IMG/VR virus record: IMGVR_UViG_3300037485_001979
Coordinates: 62,001 to 126,000 of that record
Length of the DNA: 64,000 bases
Direction: 5' to 3' (one strand)
Source: a virus
In this document: positions 40,582 through 48,476 of the stretch, piece after piece
How the letters are laid out: each line of letters starts with the position of its first letter
Numbering within the stretch: the stretch's first letter is position 1
Notes under the pieces: generated by a model
What the model saw: the letters and a program-made list of their open reading frames with translations, nothing else
What the model was told of the DNA's origin: nothing
Database searches by the model: none
Position numbers and translations under genes: made by a program

Positions 40582-41187
40582 TTATGGGGCCGCTGTTGCC
40601 GCCGCCGCAGATGCCGCCCTTAGCTCGGCCTGGCTCCACATCACTGACTTGCTTTCGCCCTTGTAGGGCAAAGCAAGTTTTTTATCCAGCAAATAGGCAT
40701 TCAGGGATATTCCATCTTTATCATAGAACTCGACGATAGCTCTGCCGTATTTATCGAGTGACTTGGATTCACATGTCACGGCGCGCTTCATCCATTCCAC
40801 AACAATGGCTCGAACAGCGAGCCCAACTGGCTTCTGGGGGCCGGTGACTTCAGGGGTATCAAGCCCCTCGAGGCGGTAACACACCTTGCGCGAGATCTGG
40901 AATCCGAGGTCGAGGTTCACCCAACCCGAATCCCCGTCGTGGACATCGATGATGGACAGCACGGGATAAACGTAGGGTTTCATGCCTTTCAAGTATCGGG
41001 GTTTCTCGGCGGCGTCCACATACGCGGGACACTGGGGCAACACGGTTGTGGCCTCCACTGTAGTTACTGTCACCCTTGGCTTGTCACATGCAGCCGCGAT
41101 GTATATGAATATCATAGATAGCGAGAACACTACGAGGAGTAACCCAATAGCAGCTAGTATGGGCTTTACTAACTCAGAGTATTTCAT
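40582..41187 (-). CDS. Membrane-anchored staphylococcal-nuclease-like protein
   Basis: 201 residues. A transmembrane segment near the start (ILAAIGLLLVVFSLSMIFIY) precedes the SNase core: IDVHDGDSGWVNLDLG, CYRLEGLDTPEVTG with the Arg and Glu of the active site, and YGRAIVEFYDKDG with the second Arg. SNase cuts DNA and RNA with Ca2+. Anchoring on the outer face of the inner membrane would place it in the periplasm, where it could degrade incoming DNA of rival phages or recycle host DNA. SD AAAGGTGGGG; TAATG overlap upstream. Confidence 0.8.
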   Translation of the reverse strand: MKYSELVKPILAAIGLLLVVFSLSMIFIYIAAACDKPRVTVTTVEATTVLPQCPAYVDAAEKPRYLKGMKPYVYPVLSIIDVHDGDSGWVNLDLGFQISRKVCYRLEGLDTPEVTGPQKPVGLAVRAIVVEWMKRAVTCESKSLDKYGRAIVEFYDKDGISLNAYLLDKKLALPYKGESKSVMWSQAELRAASAAAATAAP

Positions 41188-41732
41188 TACCCCACCTTTC
41201 TGGCGACCTGGTATTGGTAGGTCTGCCTAATCAGGAGTGCGGAACCCGCCTTAATTGAGGCTGCAATGATTTCATCCTGGGTAGCCCGTGAGGACAACGT
41301 GAGATCACGGAATGCCATGAGATTGATACCACTGCGTGTCGCATCACCGAGCACGCTGACGTAATCACTGAAGACTGCGGATAACGAATTGATGACCCCC
41401 TGACGAGGTGCCGCCCACTCGAACGTGGGTAACGCCGCTGCAATGGGGCCATCCGAATCGAACCTGACATATGTGAACCCGTCATGCCACGCCTGACGGA
41501 GGATGTTGTCAAATGCCGGGCTGAACCCGAACATACTGGGCGTGTTTTCCTCGTCATAATCAGCGCAGTAGACCCAGTAGCCCCCATTGGTGTCATCCAG
41601 CATGAGTATCGGGTTGTCGGGCTCCCTGAGCCCGTCATGAATGGATTCTAGGATGTCGTGGTCAAGATGGGTGAGATGCGCTGTCGACAGCACGGCGACC
41701 TTCATGATCTCCTGAAATACGGACTTAGTCAT
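41187..41732 (-). CDS. DUF5983-like protein
   Basis: 181 residues; SD AGGAGGTAG. VAVLSTAHLTHLDHDILESI, then MLDDTNGGYWVYCADYDEEN and AFDNILRQAWHDGFTYVRFD. The STAHL start and the Trp-Val-Tyr segment are what I recall of DUF5983-type proteins found in phages and plasmids; function is unknown. ATGA-coupled upstream. Confidence 0.6.
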   Translation of the reverse strand: MTKSVFQEIMKVAVLSTAHLTHLDHDILESIHDGLREPDNPILMLDDTNGGYWVYCADYDEENTPSMFGFSPAFDNILRQAWHDGFTYVRFDSDGPIAAALPTFEWAAPRQGVINSLSAVFSDYVSVLGDATRSGINLMAFRDLTLSSRATQDEIIAASIKAGSALLIRQTYQYQVARKVG

Positions 41733-41962
41733 TCTACCTCCTGTGAGGCTTCATGGGGTTCAGCAACGGTATCGTGGCCCTCCAGGAACACGAGGCACTC
41801 GGCACGGGTGGGCTTCCGGCCAAGGAGTTTGATAAGTGCAGGCTCATCCTCGACGACAGCCCAGTCGTAGCCATCGTAGGGTGTGATGTCGATACCTGCG
41901 GCGAGGGCGTCGCGTGCTGACTTAGCACCGAGCTCGCGAATAGCAGCAAGGCTAATGCTCAT
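41729..41962 (-). CDS. Small hypothetical protein behind a possible RNA switch
   Basis: 77 residues: MSISLAAIRELGAKSARDAL, GYDWAVVEDEPALIKLLGRK and an acidic end. SD GGAGG. Its leader has a terminator hairpin that can refold into a 13-bp stem hiding the SD and start (41961-42014). No family. Confidence 0.65.
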   Translation of the reverse strand: MSISLAAIRELGAKSARDALAAGIDITPYDGYDWAVVEDEPALIKLLGRKPTRAECLVFLEGHDTVAEPHEASQEVE

Positions 41963-42014
41963 GTCGTGGCCTCCAAAAAAAAGAACGAGGCCACGACATC
42001 GCTGCCGTGGCCTC
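41961..42014 (-). terminator. Terminator with alternative SD-hiding hairpin
   Basis: Minus strand order: arm 1 GAGGCCACG (42006-42014), arm 2 ATGTCGTGGCCTC (41987-41999), T-rich loop GTTCTTTTTTTTG, arm 3 GAGGCCACGACAT (41961-41973). Arm 2 pairs with arm 1 over 9 bp as an intrinsic terminator, or with arm 3 over 13 bp, covering the SD and the AT of the start codon. The two folds exclude each other. Confidence 0.7.
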
Positions 42015-42036
42015 TTGGGTTCATGAAATCAGCGGT

Positions 42037-42864
42037 CTACTTGCGACCGTGCCCTTTGCCATGCTTGGGTGCTGGCTTCTCGACTTCGACAGCCTTGGGG
42101 GCCTCGACTTCGGGGGTGTCATCATGGACCACGATGACAGGGTCAACTTTGTCTCCAGTGTCGAGACTGGTCTCGGGCTCTGAATCCCCCACGTGGCACA
42201 GGGAAACGGGTTCACTGGGTTCGACTGGCGCCACAGGAGCCGCTGGGGTGACCACTGGGGCGACCACTGGGGCTGCCACTGGGGCGATGGCACCGGCTTG
42301 ATCCAGGATCGCACGTTCGGCGCTGAGATCGCGAGTAATCGCGGCTGCAGCGGTGAACACGGGCTTGGCGTTGAGCTTGGCGTAACGCCGAGCCAACTTG
42401 TCCCGGTTGCTCTGCCAACGCTTGACCTGGGTGCCCTCGATACGTGAATCCAGGAGAGCCTGGTACCAGTCGACATCACCGGATTCCTCGAGTAGGTTGG
42501 TGAGATCCAGTTGTTTCCCATCATACATCGCCTTGATCAAGGCCTGGACGAGTTCGCCGGCTTCAGTGGCGATACCAACAATGGCATGGAAAATCTGGGG
42601 ATCCACGGGGAACGGTTTCGGTGCGGGTAGGGCACCGGCAACCATGGGGGCTGGGAATGGCTTCCCGTAGACCGTTGTTTTCTTGACGTGGTCGAGGACC
42701 TGGGATGCCTGCAGGAAGTCTTCGAGAGACTTCTTGAGGACCCCTCGATGCAGGCGATCCTCGAGATCAATCGCGGAGTCCGGGCATGCCGTGGACAACG
42801 CGGCTTCAGAGTAGGCCTCGGGGGTCGAAATGACGACCTGGCCATCCAATGGGTGATTTATCAT
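42037..42864 (-). CDS. MazG-like nucleotide pyrophosphohydrolase with low-complexity tail
   Basis: 275 residues; SD AAGGAGTT. Residues 90-140 hold the MazG signature: HAIVGIATEAGELVQAL with E101 and E104, and LLEESGDVDWYQAL with E126, E127 and D130. MazG enzymes hydrolyse NTPs or ppGpp-type nucleotides and phage versions may keep host metabolism active. After residue 190 comes an Ala/Pro/Val tail (VAAPVVAPVVTPAAPVAP) and a Lys/His end, not part of the family. ATGA-coupled to the next gene. Confidence 0.8.
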   Translation of the reverse strand: MINHPLDGQVVISTPEAYSEAALSTACPDSAIDLEDRLHRGVLKKSLEDFLQASQVLDHVKKTTVYGKPFPAPMVAGALPAPKPFPVDPQIFHAIVGIATEAGELVQALIKAMYDGKQLDLTNLLEESGDVDWYQALLDSRIEGTQVKRWQSNRDKLARRYAKLNAKPVFTAAAAITRDLSAERAILDQAGAIAPVAAPVVAPVVTPAAPVAPVEPSEPVSLCHVGDSEPETSLDTGDKVDPVIVVHDDTPEVEAPKAVEVEKPAPKHGKGHGRK

Positions 42865-43220
42865 TTAGCAACTCCTTTTTGAGTGTCTTGACATGGTGGA
42901 GGTCCATTTTCTCCGGATTCGCAGGGCCCACGACATGCACAGGGCTGACACGCCGAGCACCTCGTGGTATGGAAGTCTGCGTTCAGGCGAGCAATCGCGA
43001 TCTTACTCCACGTGTTCGTGATCAGATAGGTGATGAGAACAGCACCCGTGGTGATCAAGAGGATGGGGTCAGTGAAGATGCCCTTGGCGAACCAGACCAC
43101 GGCGAGGAAGCCGAGGACGAGTAAGAATCGTGAGGACGTCATCAATGTGGAGTCCTTGACGATTGGTTTCGTGGCATCGACGACTTGAGATCGCGAGATC
43201 TCGAATCCGAGGATATTCAT
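42861..43220 (-). CDS. Membrane protein with Cys-rich C-terminus
   Basis: 119 residues; SD AAAGGGAC. Two hydrophobic helices (FLLVLGFLAVVWFAKGIF and ILLITTGAVLITYLIT) are followed by TTRCSACQPCACRGPCES, a cluster of five Cys likely to bind metal or be cross-linked. No family recognised. Confidence 0.7.
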   Translation of the reverse strand: MNILGFEISRSQVVDATKPIVKDSTLMTSSRFLLVLGFLAVVWFAKGIFTDPILLITTGAVLITYLITNTWSKIAIARLNADFHTTRCSACQPCACRGPCESGENGPPPCQDTQKGVAK

Positions 43221-43232
43221 GGGGTCCCTTTC

Positions 43233-43832
43233 CTAGAACCTGGCTTGTACGGAGAGCCCAGCAACAAGGCCAGGCTGGAGAGAACTATTACCGCCGTAAG
43301 GAAGAGTGTACCAGCAGCCCAGGCCGAAGCAGTCCAAGGGCTCCGGAAAGTAATCCCGGGGCGCATACACGCTGGCACCGACGCCGAAGCGGTCATTGGT
43401 GAGTACGAGATCGGGAGATAGTGTACCGAAGAAGACGCGGACAGGGCTGGCGCGGAGGCCGACCTCGAGCTTTTGGTCGGCAAAGGACATTCCAGCAATG
43501 GCACCGAAATCCCAGGCGTACTCGCCGAGATAAGTATCGGGCTTGTAGCTGACCTTGAAGGGGAACTTGGGGTCATTGGCTTGTCCGGGGTCCTCGTAGA
43601 GCACGCCACGGTTATCAGTGACAAACACACCAAGGACACCGTTAGTAGACTTGTCACGGAGGAAAAGAGTCCCGGTACCATCGGTGTCTTTCTTCCAATT
43701 CCAGTGCATCGAGGTGGCATCATACTTGATCACATCCTTCCCTGCAATTGAACTCCCGGGTTGCGCGGTCAGCGATGAATAGATCACCCAGCCCACAAAT
43801 GCAATGATCGCGAAACCGAATATCTGATTCAT
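43233..43832 (-). CDS. Membrane-anchored beta-rich protein
   Basis: 199 residues from the ATG at 43832 (SD GGGGTGAA). An N-terminal anchor (FGFAIIAFVGWVIYSSL) leads into an extracytoplasmic beta-rich domain with alternating aromatic residues (WNWKKDTDGTGTLFLRDKST, YLGEYAWDFGAIAGMSF) and a terminal GLVAGLSVQARF, the pattern of outer-membrane or lipoprotein-like barrels. No family. Confidence 0.65.
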   Translation of the reverse strand: MNQIFGFAIIAFVGWVIYSSLTAQPGSSIAGKDVIKYDATSMHWNWKKDTDGTGTLFLRDKSTNGVLGVFVTDNRGVLYEDPGQANDPKFPFKVSYKPDTYLGEYAWDFGAIAGMSFADQKLEVGLRASPVRVFFGTLSPDLVLTNDRFGVGASVYAPRDYFPEPLDCFGLGCWYTLPYGGNSSLQPGLVAGLSVQARF

Positions 43833-43881
43833 GAGTATTTCACCCCATACGGCTGGGCTCGATTTCGCGCACACTCACGAC

Positions 43882-43909
43882 TTGGCTAATCAAGAATGCA
43901 CGCTATGTT
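43882..43909 (+). promoter_or_regulatory. Possible sigma-70-type promoter for the plus-strand gene
   Basis: TTGGCT, 16 nt, TATGTT, about 40 nt before the ATG at 43951. The hexamers match the consensus only in part. The 118-bp gap also separates the divergent minus-strand gene starting at 43832. Confidence 0.35.
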
Positions 43910-43950
43910 GAGCGCGCATGCTATGAGATCGGACTCAAAAGGAAAGCCTC

Positions 43951-44388
43951 ATGGATACCCCGACGACGACAAGCACCAGACGACGGACAGTGCTGAGACT
44001 TGACTACGATATCAACGGAGTCAGCGCGATCAGTGGATCCACTCAGGCCTGGTGCTCGCGTACGGCGTCGGATCCATTCAGTCTCCTGGATCGTGTGAAA
44101 TCAGCGAAACCAGAAGAAGACATCGCATTGCATGTTCATGGGTTCACGAACTCGATAGCGGTTGCACACTTGATGACCCTGTGGCGTGAATGCTCGAATC
44201 GTGGCGCCCACTTACGAGTCATCCTGCTTAATCACCAATCACTTCAAATCCTCAAAGTTCTCGGTCTCGGTGAAATCCTGGATGCCAGACTGTGTCCATT
44301 TAATTCTCGCAATCATGTGACCTGGGAACCCCCTACGGAACGGAATTGCGAATCCTGCAACAAACTGGACTGTGCAGTAGGGAATTAA
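43951..44388 (+). CDS. STAS-like protein with C-terminal Cys cluster (plus strand)
   Basis: 145 residues; SD AAGGAAA. Residues 55-112 resemble a STAS / anti-sigma-antagonist domain: DIALHVHGFTNSIAVAHLM, then WRECSNRGAHLRVILLN and LQILKVLGLGEILD, matching the helix-strand-helix end of SpoIIAA-type proteins. The usual phosphorylated Ser or Thr region is not clear. Residues 130-145 carry NCESCNKLDC, a possible metal site. It is divergent from the membrane gene and its stop overlaps the stop of the gene on the other side. It may control transcription in the host or phage. Confidence 0.6.
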   Translation: MDTPTTTSTRRRTVLRLDYDINGVSAISGSTQAWCSRTASDPFSLLDRVKSAKPEEDIALHVHGFTNSIAVAHLMTLWRECSNRGAHLRVILLNHQSLQILKVLGLGEILDARLCPFNSRNHVTWEPPTERNCESCNKLDCAVGN

Positions 44389-44882
44389 GCCGGTGGGTTT
44401 AATTGTCGCCCGGCTTGCTCCCAGCCTCGATCCCAGCCTTCATGCAGCAGAGTACCCGTGGGATGCGGGTTCCCTGAGCGCGGTCTCCCGGCCTCGCGTG
44501 CCTTGGCACCCCTGACTCCTGAATCCCTGATGACCTCCCAGGATATCCTGGAAGGCTTGCCCACGTTGAGGTGGGGGTCCAAGGCCATCGCAATCGCGGC
44601 CTTGGCGTCGTCGACGAGATCCCCAGTGGCCCCATTGCGATCCATCCAGGCCACGAGAGCCTGGAGGGCGCGAAGCATGACTGCCTCGGAGCCATCACGG
44701 ATGCAGATGGCATCGGGCTCAAAGGTGTCCATCCAACTCTCGGGCGTCGTATAAGCGACGACGAGGTGGAGGGCGTGATCGAAGTCTTCCTGGGGATCCG
44801 TGACGACACCGGAGTATCGACCATCGAGTCCCCTGGCGACGATACGCCAAGCATTGGATACAGGGTACTTGGGGGTCTCCAT
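44385..44882 (-). CDS. Hypothetical protein
   Basis: 165 residues; TGAGG before the ATG. It has a mixed core (DHALHLVVAYTTPESWMDTF, AVMLRALQALVAWMDRNGAT) and a C-terminal part with REAGRPRSGNPHPTGTLLHE. No family. Its stop shares the TTAA with the convergent STAS-like gene. Confidence 0.65.
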   Translation of the reverse strand: METPKYPVSNAWRIVARGLDGRYSGVVTDPQEDFDHALHLVVAYTTPESWMDTFEPDAICIRDGSEAVMLRALQALVAWMDRNGATGDLVDDAKAAIAMALDPHLNVGKPSRISWEVIRDSGVRGAKAREAGRPRSGNPHPTGTLLHEGWDRGWEQAGRQLNPPA

Positions 44883-44886
44883 AACC

Positions 44887-46404
44887 TCAGGCCTGCGCCG
44901 GGGGTGTCACGTGGGCCTCAATAGTTGCAGGGATCTCCGTGTGGCCCTTGGTGTCACCACCAGGGACCTCGCCAGGGGTACCCTGGGGCTCCTCGGCATT
45001 CTTGGGTGAATGGGCGAGATACAGAGTGGTCAGCAGTGCCTTGGTCTTCTCCAGGGCCTCATCGATGAGGATATCCCCAATCAGGGGTTCCAGGAGCTCG
45101 CGGACTTGTGACAGCGAGTTCTGGGCCTGGCTGATCACGATGTTGCCCCAGTAGATGAGTTCGTGTTGCTCGTTGAGAGCGGCGACCCCACCTGCTGCCT
45201 TGATATCGGCGAGGACATCATCGATGACCGGGATGATCTCTCCTGCCATCTCGGATTCCGCGATGGGGATAGCCTCGGTCGTAATCGTGTGGACCACCTT
45301 CAGGGAGTTCACGGCACGACGTGCCTCGTCCTCATCGAGCTGCATGTGGATCCAGGCCACGGTCTCGGCGACCGCGTTCTGGATACTGCCTTTGCCTTCC
45401 AGCATGGCCCTGAACTCAGGGCTGGCTTCTGCGGATCTCTTGATCTTGGCGTCGAGCCGAGGCGACTTCATGCAGGCGAGCTGAAGCGTGTTGTGGAGCC
45501 GAGCATTGTACTCAGCAGATGCCTCGGCAGCGTAGACCTCCTCCTCGCTGGGCTCCACAACGGTGTCACGGAGCTCAATGGTCTTCGCACGGGAGACCCC
45601 ATAGGTGATGCCACTGACGACGCGATCGAGGAGCCAGTCATCGAACGATGGCTTGTCATCCCCGGCGTCTGCGGTCTCCAAGACGTAATCGGTCTGCTGC
45701 TTCGCCTTGTCCAGGCTAGCACACCTCGCCTTGGCTTCCTGCAGGATGACCTCGGTCTGCGTGGCCATGTGTTCATGCACCAGCTTACTAATCTCATCAG
45801 CGGTGTACTTCGGCACGGGCTTCATCGTGAACCCGGGGTCACGCCTCCAGTCCTTGCCTGGCTTCCACTGCAGGTCCTCAATCAAGGCCTCGCGGATCCC
45901 GGCGAGCATCCTGCGCTCCCTGTCAGTCAAGGAGACCTTGTCGCCCTCGGCAACGGTTTCCACAGAACTGTCCTGGACCTCGATCTTGAATGGGGAATCC
46001 ACGGGAATCGCACCACCCCCTGTTGAGGGTTGAACCGGTACGAACACGAAGGCGTGCTTCCAGATCAGCTTCGCTGTCGGCAGCATGTAGAACTCAGTCC
46101 CGGTATCCCAGCCAATGGGCTGGTAAGGGGAATCCCCGTACTTGACGAAGACCACCTTGTTGTCAATGAACACACCGGTCTGGCACCAGAAGGTGCCAGC
46201 GTAGAGGCGGGAGAGCAGGATACGACCTTGCATGCCGTGACGGATGACCTTGGTGAGGAACCGATAGAGATGCACACGATCCAGCTTGCCCTCAGCGATT
46301 TCCTCAGGGGTCTTGGTGTCAGGTTTCAAGGCTTCCATGACCTGCTTGCGCAGGGCTTCCTTGCGTGCCTGGGCCTCGTCTTGGGCTACTTCGATCTCCG
46401 CCAT
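44887..46404 (-). CDS. Large helical protein with N-terminal GQ(V/I)W-like segment
   Basis: 505 residues; SD GAGGAG. After a charged helix (AQDEAQARKEALRKQVMEAL), residues about 60-130 contain LYAGTFWCQTGVFID, VVFVKYGDS and KLIWKHAFVFVPV, a divergent relative of the recurring domain. The remainder is long and helical (TQTEVILQEAKARCASLDKA, AYIHMQLDEDEARRAV-type stretches). It may act as a structural or regulatory hub. First gene after palindrome copy 7. Confidence 0.65.
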   Translation of the reverse strand: MAEIEVAQDEAQARKEALRKQVMEALKPDTKTPEEIAEGKLDRVHLYRFLTKVIRHGMQGRILLSRLYAGTFWCQTGVFIDNKVVFVKYGDSPYQPIGWDTGTEFYMLPTAKLIWKHAFVFVPVQPSTGGGAIPVDSPFKIEVQDSSVETVAEGDKVSLTDRERRMLAGIREALIEDLQWKPGKDWRRDPGFTMKPVPKYTADEISKLVHEHMATQTEVILQEAKARCASLDKAKQQTDYVLETADAGDDKPSFDDWLLDRVVSGITYGVSRAKTIELRDTVVEPSEEEVYAAEASAEYNARLHNTLQLACMKSPRLDAKIKRSAEASPEFRAMLEGKGSIQNAVAETVAWIHMQLDEDEARRAVNSLKVVHTITTEAIPIAESEMAGEIIPVIDDVLADIKAAGGVAALNEQHELIYWGNIVISQAQNSLSQVRELLEPLIGDILIDEALEKTKALLTTLYLAHSPKNAEEPQGTPGEVPGGDTKGHTEIPATIEAHVTPPAQA

Positions 46405-46444
46405 GTCGTGCTCCTCTTGGTGTGAGCACGCAGTTTGATTCAGG

Positions 46445-46459
46445 TTTTCCCTGAGTCAA
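46445..46459 (-). promoter_or_regulatory. Recurring near-palindrome, copy 7 (degenerate)
   Basis: Minus strand TTGACTCAGGGAAAA, 40 nt upstream of the start at 46404, with GG and CC flanks as at copy 1. The right half has GGAAAA in place of AGTAAA. Confidence 0.4.
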
Positions 46460-46466
46460 CCCCGCA

Positions 46467-47114
46467 CTAATCCAGGCGATGGAGTAACCATGCCTTGAGG
46501 AGCGCCCACTTCATCTTGAGGCGTGACCTCAGCCCTGGTTTGGCTGGGCATTCACCCGGAGTGAGTTGTACAACCGCCCCAATGTTTTTTGGAGCGGAGA
46601 CATGGTGTTCCGTTATGGGCCGCCTGGCGAGCTCACGCTTGGCTTCAGCATTCCACATCTCACTCTGGATTCTACATCTGAAGTCGTCACTGGTCGGCTC
46701 GTTTTCGAGACGGATGCCTTGCTTGGCGAACTGCTCGATGGCGCGTTCTCTGGCGACATCATCGAGATCCTTCAGGGTCTCCTGGGCATCCTCGGCGTAT
46801 TCAGTGAACGGGACCATGGGGCCATTCGTGCCAAAGCATCGCGAGTAGATCGCGATCATGCGGGCCTCACCGTTGAGGGTGATCTCATCAGGGAGGTTGA
46901 GGTCCTCCTGTGTCCACATCTGGGCCGGCGGGGGTGCGTGAATGTCGAACCCCCAACTAAATGCGGCGTCGACGAGATTAGCGCGTACCCAAGCCTCGGC
47001 TTGATCTCGTGCAACAACTTGATTCTCGGAGTCCGTGTAGACGGGTACGCGAACAATGACTTCAGTCATGAACCTTTTGCGAGACGTCTTGGGTTCGTTC
47101 GATGTGGCCACCAT
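46467..47114 (-). CDS. Hypothetical protein
   Basis: 215 residues from the ATG at 47114 (SD GGAGGTCTC); an ATG at 47069 overlaps the upstream stop as ATGA and would remove 15 residues. TEVIVRVPVYTDSENQVVAR with AWVRANLVDAAFSWGFDI suggests an alpha/beta unit; the centre is acidic helical (DAQETLKDLDDVARERAIEQ) and the end basic. No family. Confidence 0.6.
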   Translation of the reverse strand: MVATSNEPKTSRKRFMTEVIVRVPVYTDSENQVVARDQAEAWVRANLVDAAFSWGFDIHAPPPAQMWTQEDLNLPDEITLNGEARMIAIYSRCFGTNGPMVPFTEYAEDAQETLKDLDDVARERAIEQFAKQGIRLENEPTSDDFRCRIQSEMWNAEAKRELARRPITEHHVSAPKNIGAVVQLTPGECPAKPGLRSRLKMKWALLKAWLLHRLD

Positions 47115-47761
47115 GAGACCTCCAGATCTTTATTGCTGATTGTTTTTCTTATGATCCTGCCGTCCCCAGGAGTATTGGGGCCTATATCCGGAGGGAACCT
47201 AGACCGCGTCATGATCCCCAACCCGACTTCATAGTTGTCAGTACAGTGCCCACAGAGGACTCCATGCTCTAGGCGGGACCCCACACCCTCAGTGATTGTG
47301 ATCCCACACACGGCGCACTCGCCTACGATGAGCTTACCTGTCAAATCGAAACACTGCTGCACATGAGGTGCTCTCCACTTGTTCTTGGAGCGTGGATGCT
47401 CGACAACACAGGCGTCCAGGAACTCCTGCGCGATCCGTGCTTGCGCATCTTCTGCTTTACGTGAGTGCTTTTTGTATTGGTCTGGTTTCGTTGGCTTCTC
47501 GGGAGCATTTTTACGCGGCCTTCCCCTAGTAACATATTTCTTGGGAGGGGTATAGTTGGGCTGCGTGTACACTGGGGGCTCATGCTTTGGCTTATACTCC
47601 GGGTAGCCATCGCCGAGTCGCTGCAGCCAGGCATCAATGCTCACCGTCTCAGCAGCATGCCTCCCATCCTCGTCGATGGCTCCCTGGGTTTTCGCCGAGC
47701 TGGCCAAGACGTTCTGAATACCGCATTCTATCTGCGCATTCAAATCTTCTTTGCTTGACAT
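47066..47761 (-). CDS. Zinc-ribbon protein with AT-hook-like segment
   Basis: 231 residues; SD AAAGGAGG. The centre has TRGRPRKNAPEKPTKP, an AT-hook-like GRPRK core, and the C-terminal half ECAVCGITITEGVG with CGHCTDNY, a CxxC...CxxC zinc site. DNA or RNA binding is plausible. Several phage homologues with a CxxC pair followed by such a pair are of unknown role. Confidence 0.65.
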   Translation of the reverse strand: MSSKEDLNAQIECGIQNVLASSAKTQGAIDEDGRHAAETVSIDAWLQRLGDGYPEYKPKHEPPVYTQPNYTPPKKYVTRGRPRKNAPEKPTKPDQYKKHSRKAEDAQARIAQEFLDACVVEHPRSKNKWRAPHVQQCFDLTGKLIVGECAVCGITITEGVGSRLEHGVLCGHCTDNYEVGLGIMTRSRFPPDIGPNTPGDGRIIRKTISNKDLEVSWWPHRTNPRRLAKGS

Positions 47762-47773
47762 ACAGGCCTCCTT

Positions 47774-48007
47774 TCAAGTATCCATACGCTGTATCGTGAT
47801 CCCCCACTTGGCCTGAAACTCGGCTTCATCCTTAACCTGTTTTTCCAGGTTCGCCATGGCCCTCTTATCGGCCTCCATTCTGGCGAGAATCTTGGCGCGG
47901 CGGATCATGATTTCATTGTCTGGGAGCCCCAGGTACACCCGGGGGTTCAGATTTAAGTTGTTGGACAAGATGGTTGACATAGGCACTACAGCTATTTTTG
48001 CAGACAT
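47774..48007 (-). CDS. Small hypothetical protein
   Basis: 77 residues from the ATG at 48007 (SD GGAGGTTAAAG); the same frame is open upstream without a good start. MSAKIAVVPMSTILSNNLNL, then a charged helix (RRAKILARMEADKRAMANLE) with KWGITIQRM. It overlaps the 3' end of the previous gene by 95 nt out of frame. Confidence 0.6.
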   Translation of the reverse strand: MSAKIAVVPMSTILSNNLNLNPRVYLGLPDNEIMIRRAKILARMEADKRAMANLEKQVKDEAEFQAKWGITIQRMDT

Positions 48008-48476
48008 CTTTAACCTCCTGCATCGGGATGTTGTGGTCCCAGGTGGCATGCCTGACCCAGGAACGCCACGTCGACCACGGAGTGGTGTGAACTGGTGCCG
48101 CAAAAGCCGGGTTGCCCCTGATGTTCTTATAGAACTTGATCGTGACCTGGCGCCCCTTGGTATTGACTTCGATGACGAAGCGTCGACTCGGCCCCTTGGT
48201 GAAAGTATCACCGGGTTGTGGGAACACGTTGGGATCCCGGGGTACGGGATCCTGGTTGCCCGGCTTCCACAGGGGGTAATGGGGGTCGCTGACCAGTGCC
48301 CAGCCCTCGATGTCATCGTGGAGACGATACCGGATCTTGAGATCCCGGCTGTCCCTGAGTTGGGCCTTATTCCTCGAGACGGAGACCACACTGAATTCAG
48401 CCCCCTTACGAGACTTCCAGACCTGACCGGGGTGGAAGCTATGAACACGTTCATCAGGTATCGATGTCAGCATCAT
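47913..48476 (-). CDS. GQ(V/I)W-domain protein
   Basis: 187 residues from the ATG at 48476, ATGA-coupled, SD GGAGGAAG. FHPGQVWKSRKGAEFSVVSV near residue 15 is the recurring domain start, followed by RNKAQLRDSRDLKIRYRL. The centre has SRRFVIEVNTKGRQVTIKFY and the C-terminus is Cys/Gln-rich. It shows the domain also occurs at an N-terminus. Confidence 0.65.
   Translation of the reverse strand: MMLTSIPDERVHSFHPGQVWKSRKGAEFSVVSVSRNKAQLRDSRDLKIRYRLHDDIEGWALVSDPHYPLWKPGNQDPVPRDPNVFPQPGDTFTKGPSRRFVIEVNTKGRQVTIKFYKNIRGNPAFAAPVHTTPWSTWRSWVRHATWDHNIPMQEVKDVCKNSCSAYVNHLVQQLKSEPPGVPGAPRQ

Noticed and set aside
45163-46026. 287-codon open frame on the plus strand
   Set aside because: Antisense to the 505-residue gene, composition typical of antisense frames, no start signal.
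47774-48454. Full 226-codon reading of the frame
   Set aside because: Upstream part overlaps the GQVW gene and has no SD; the start at 48007 has GGAGG.
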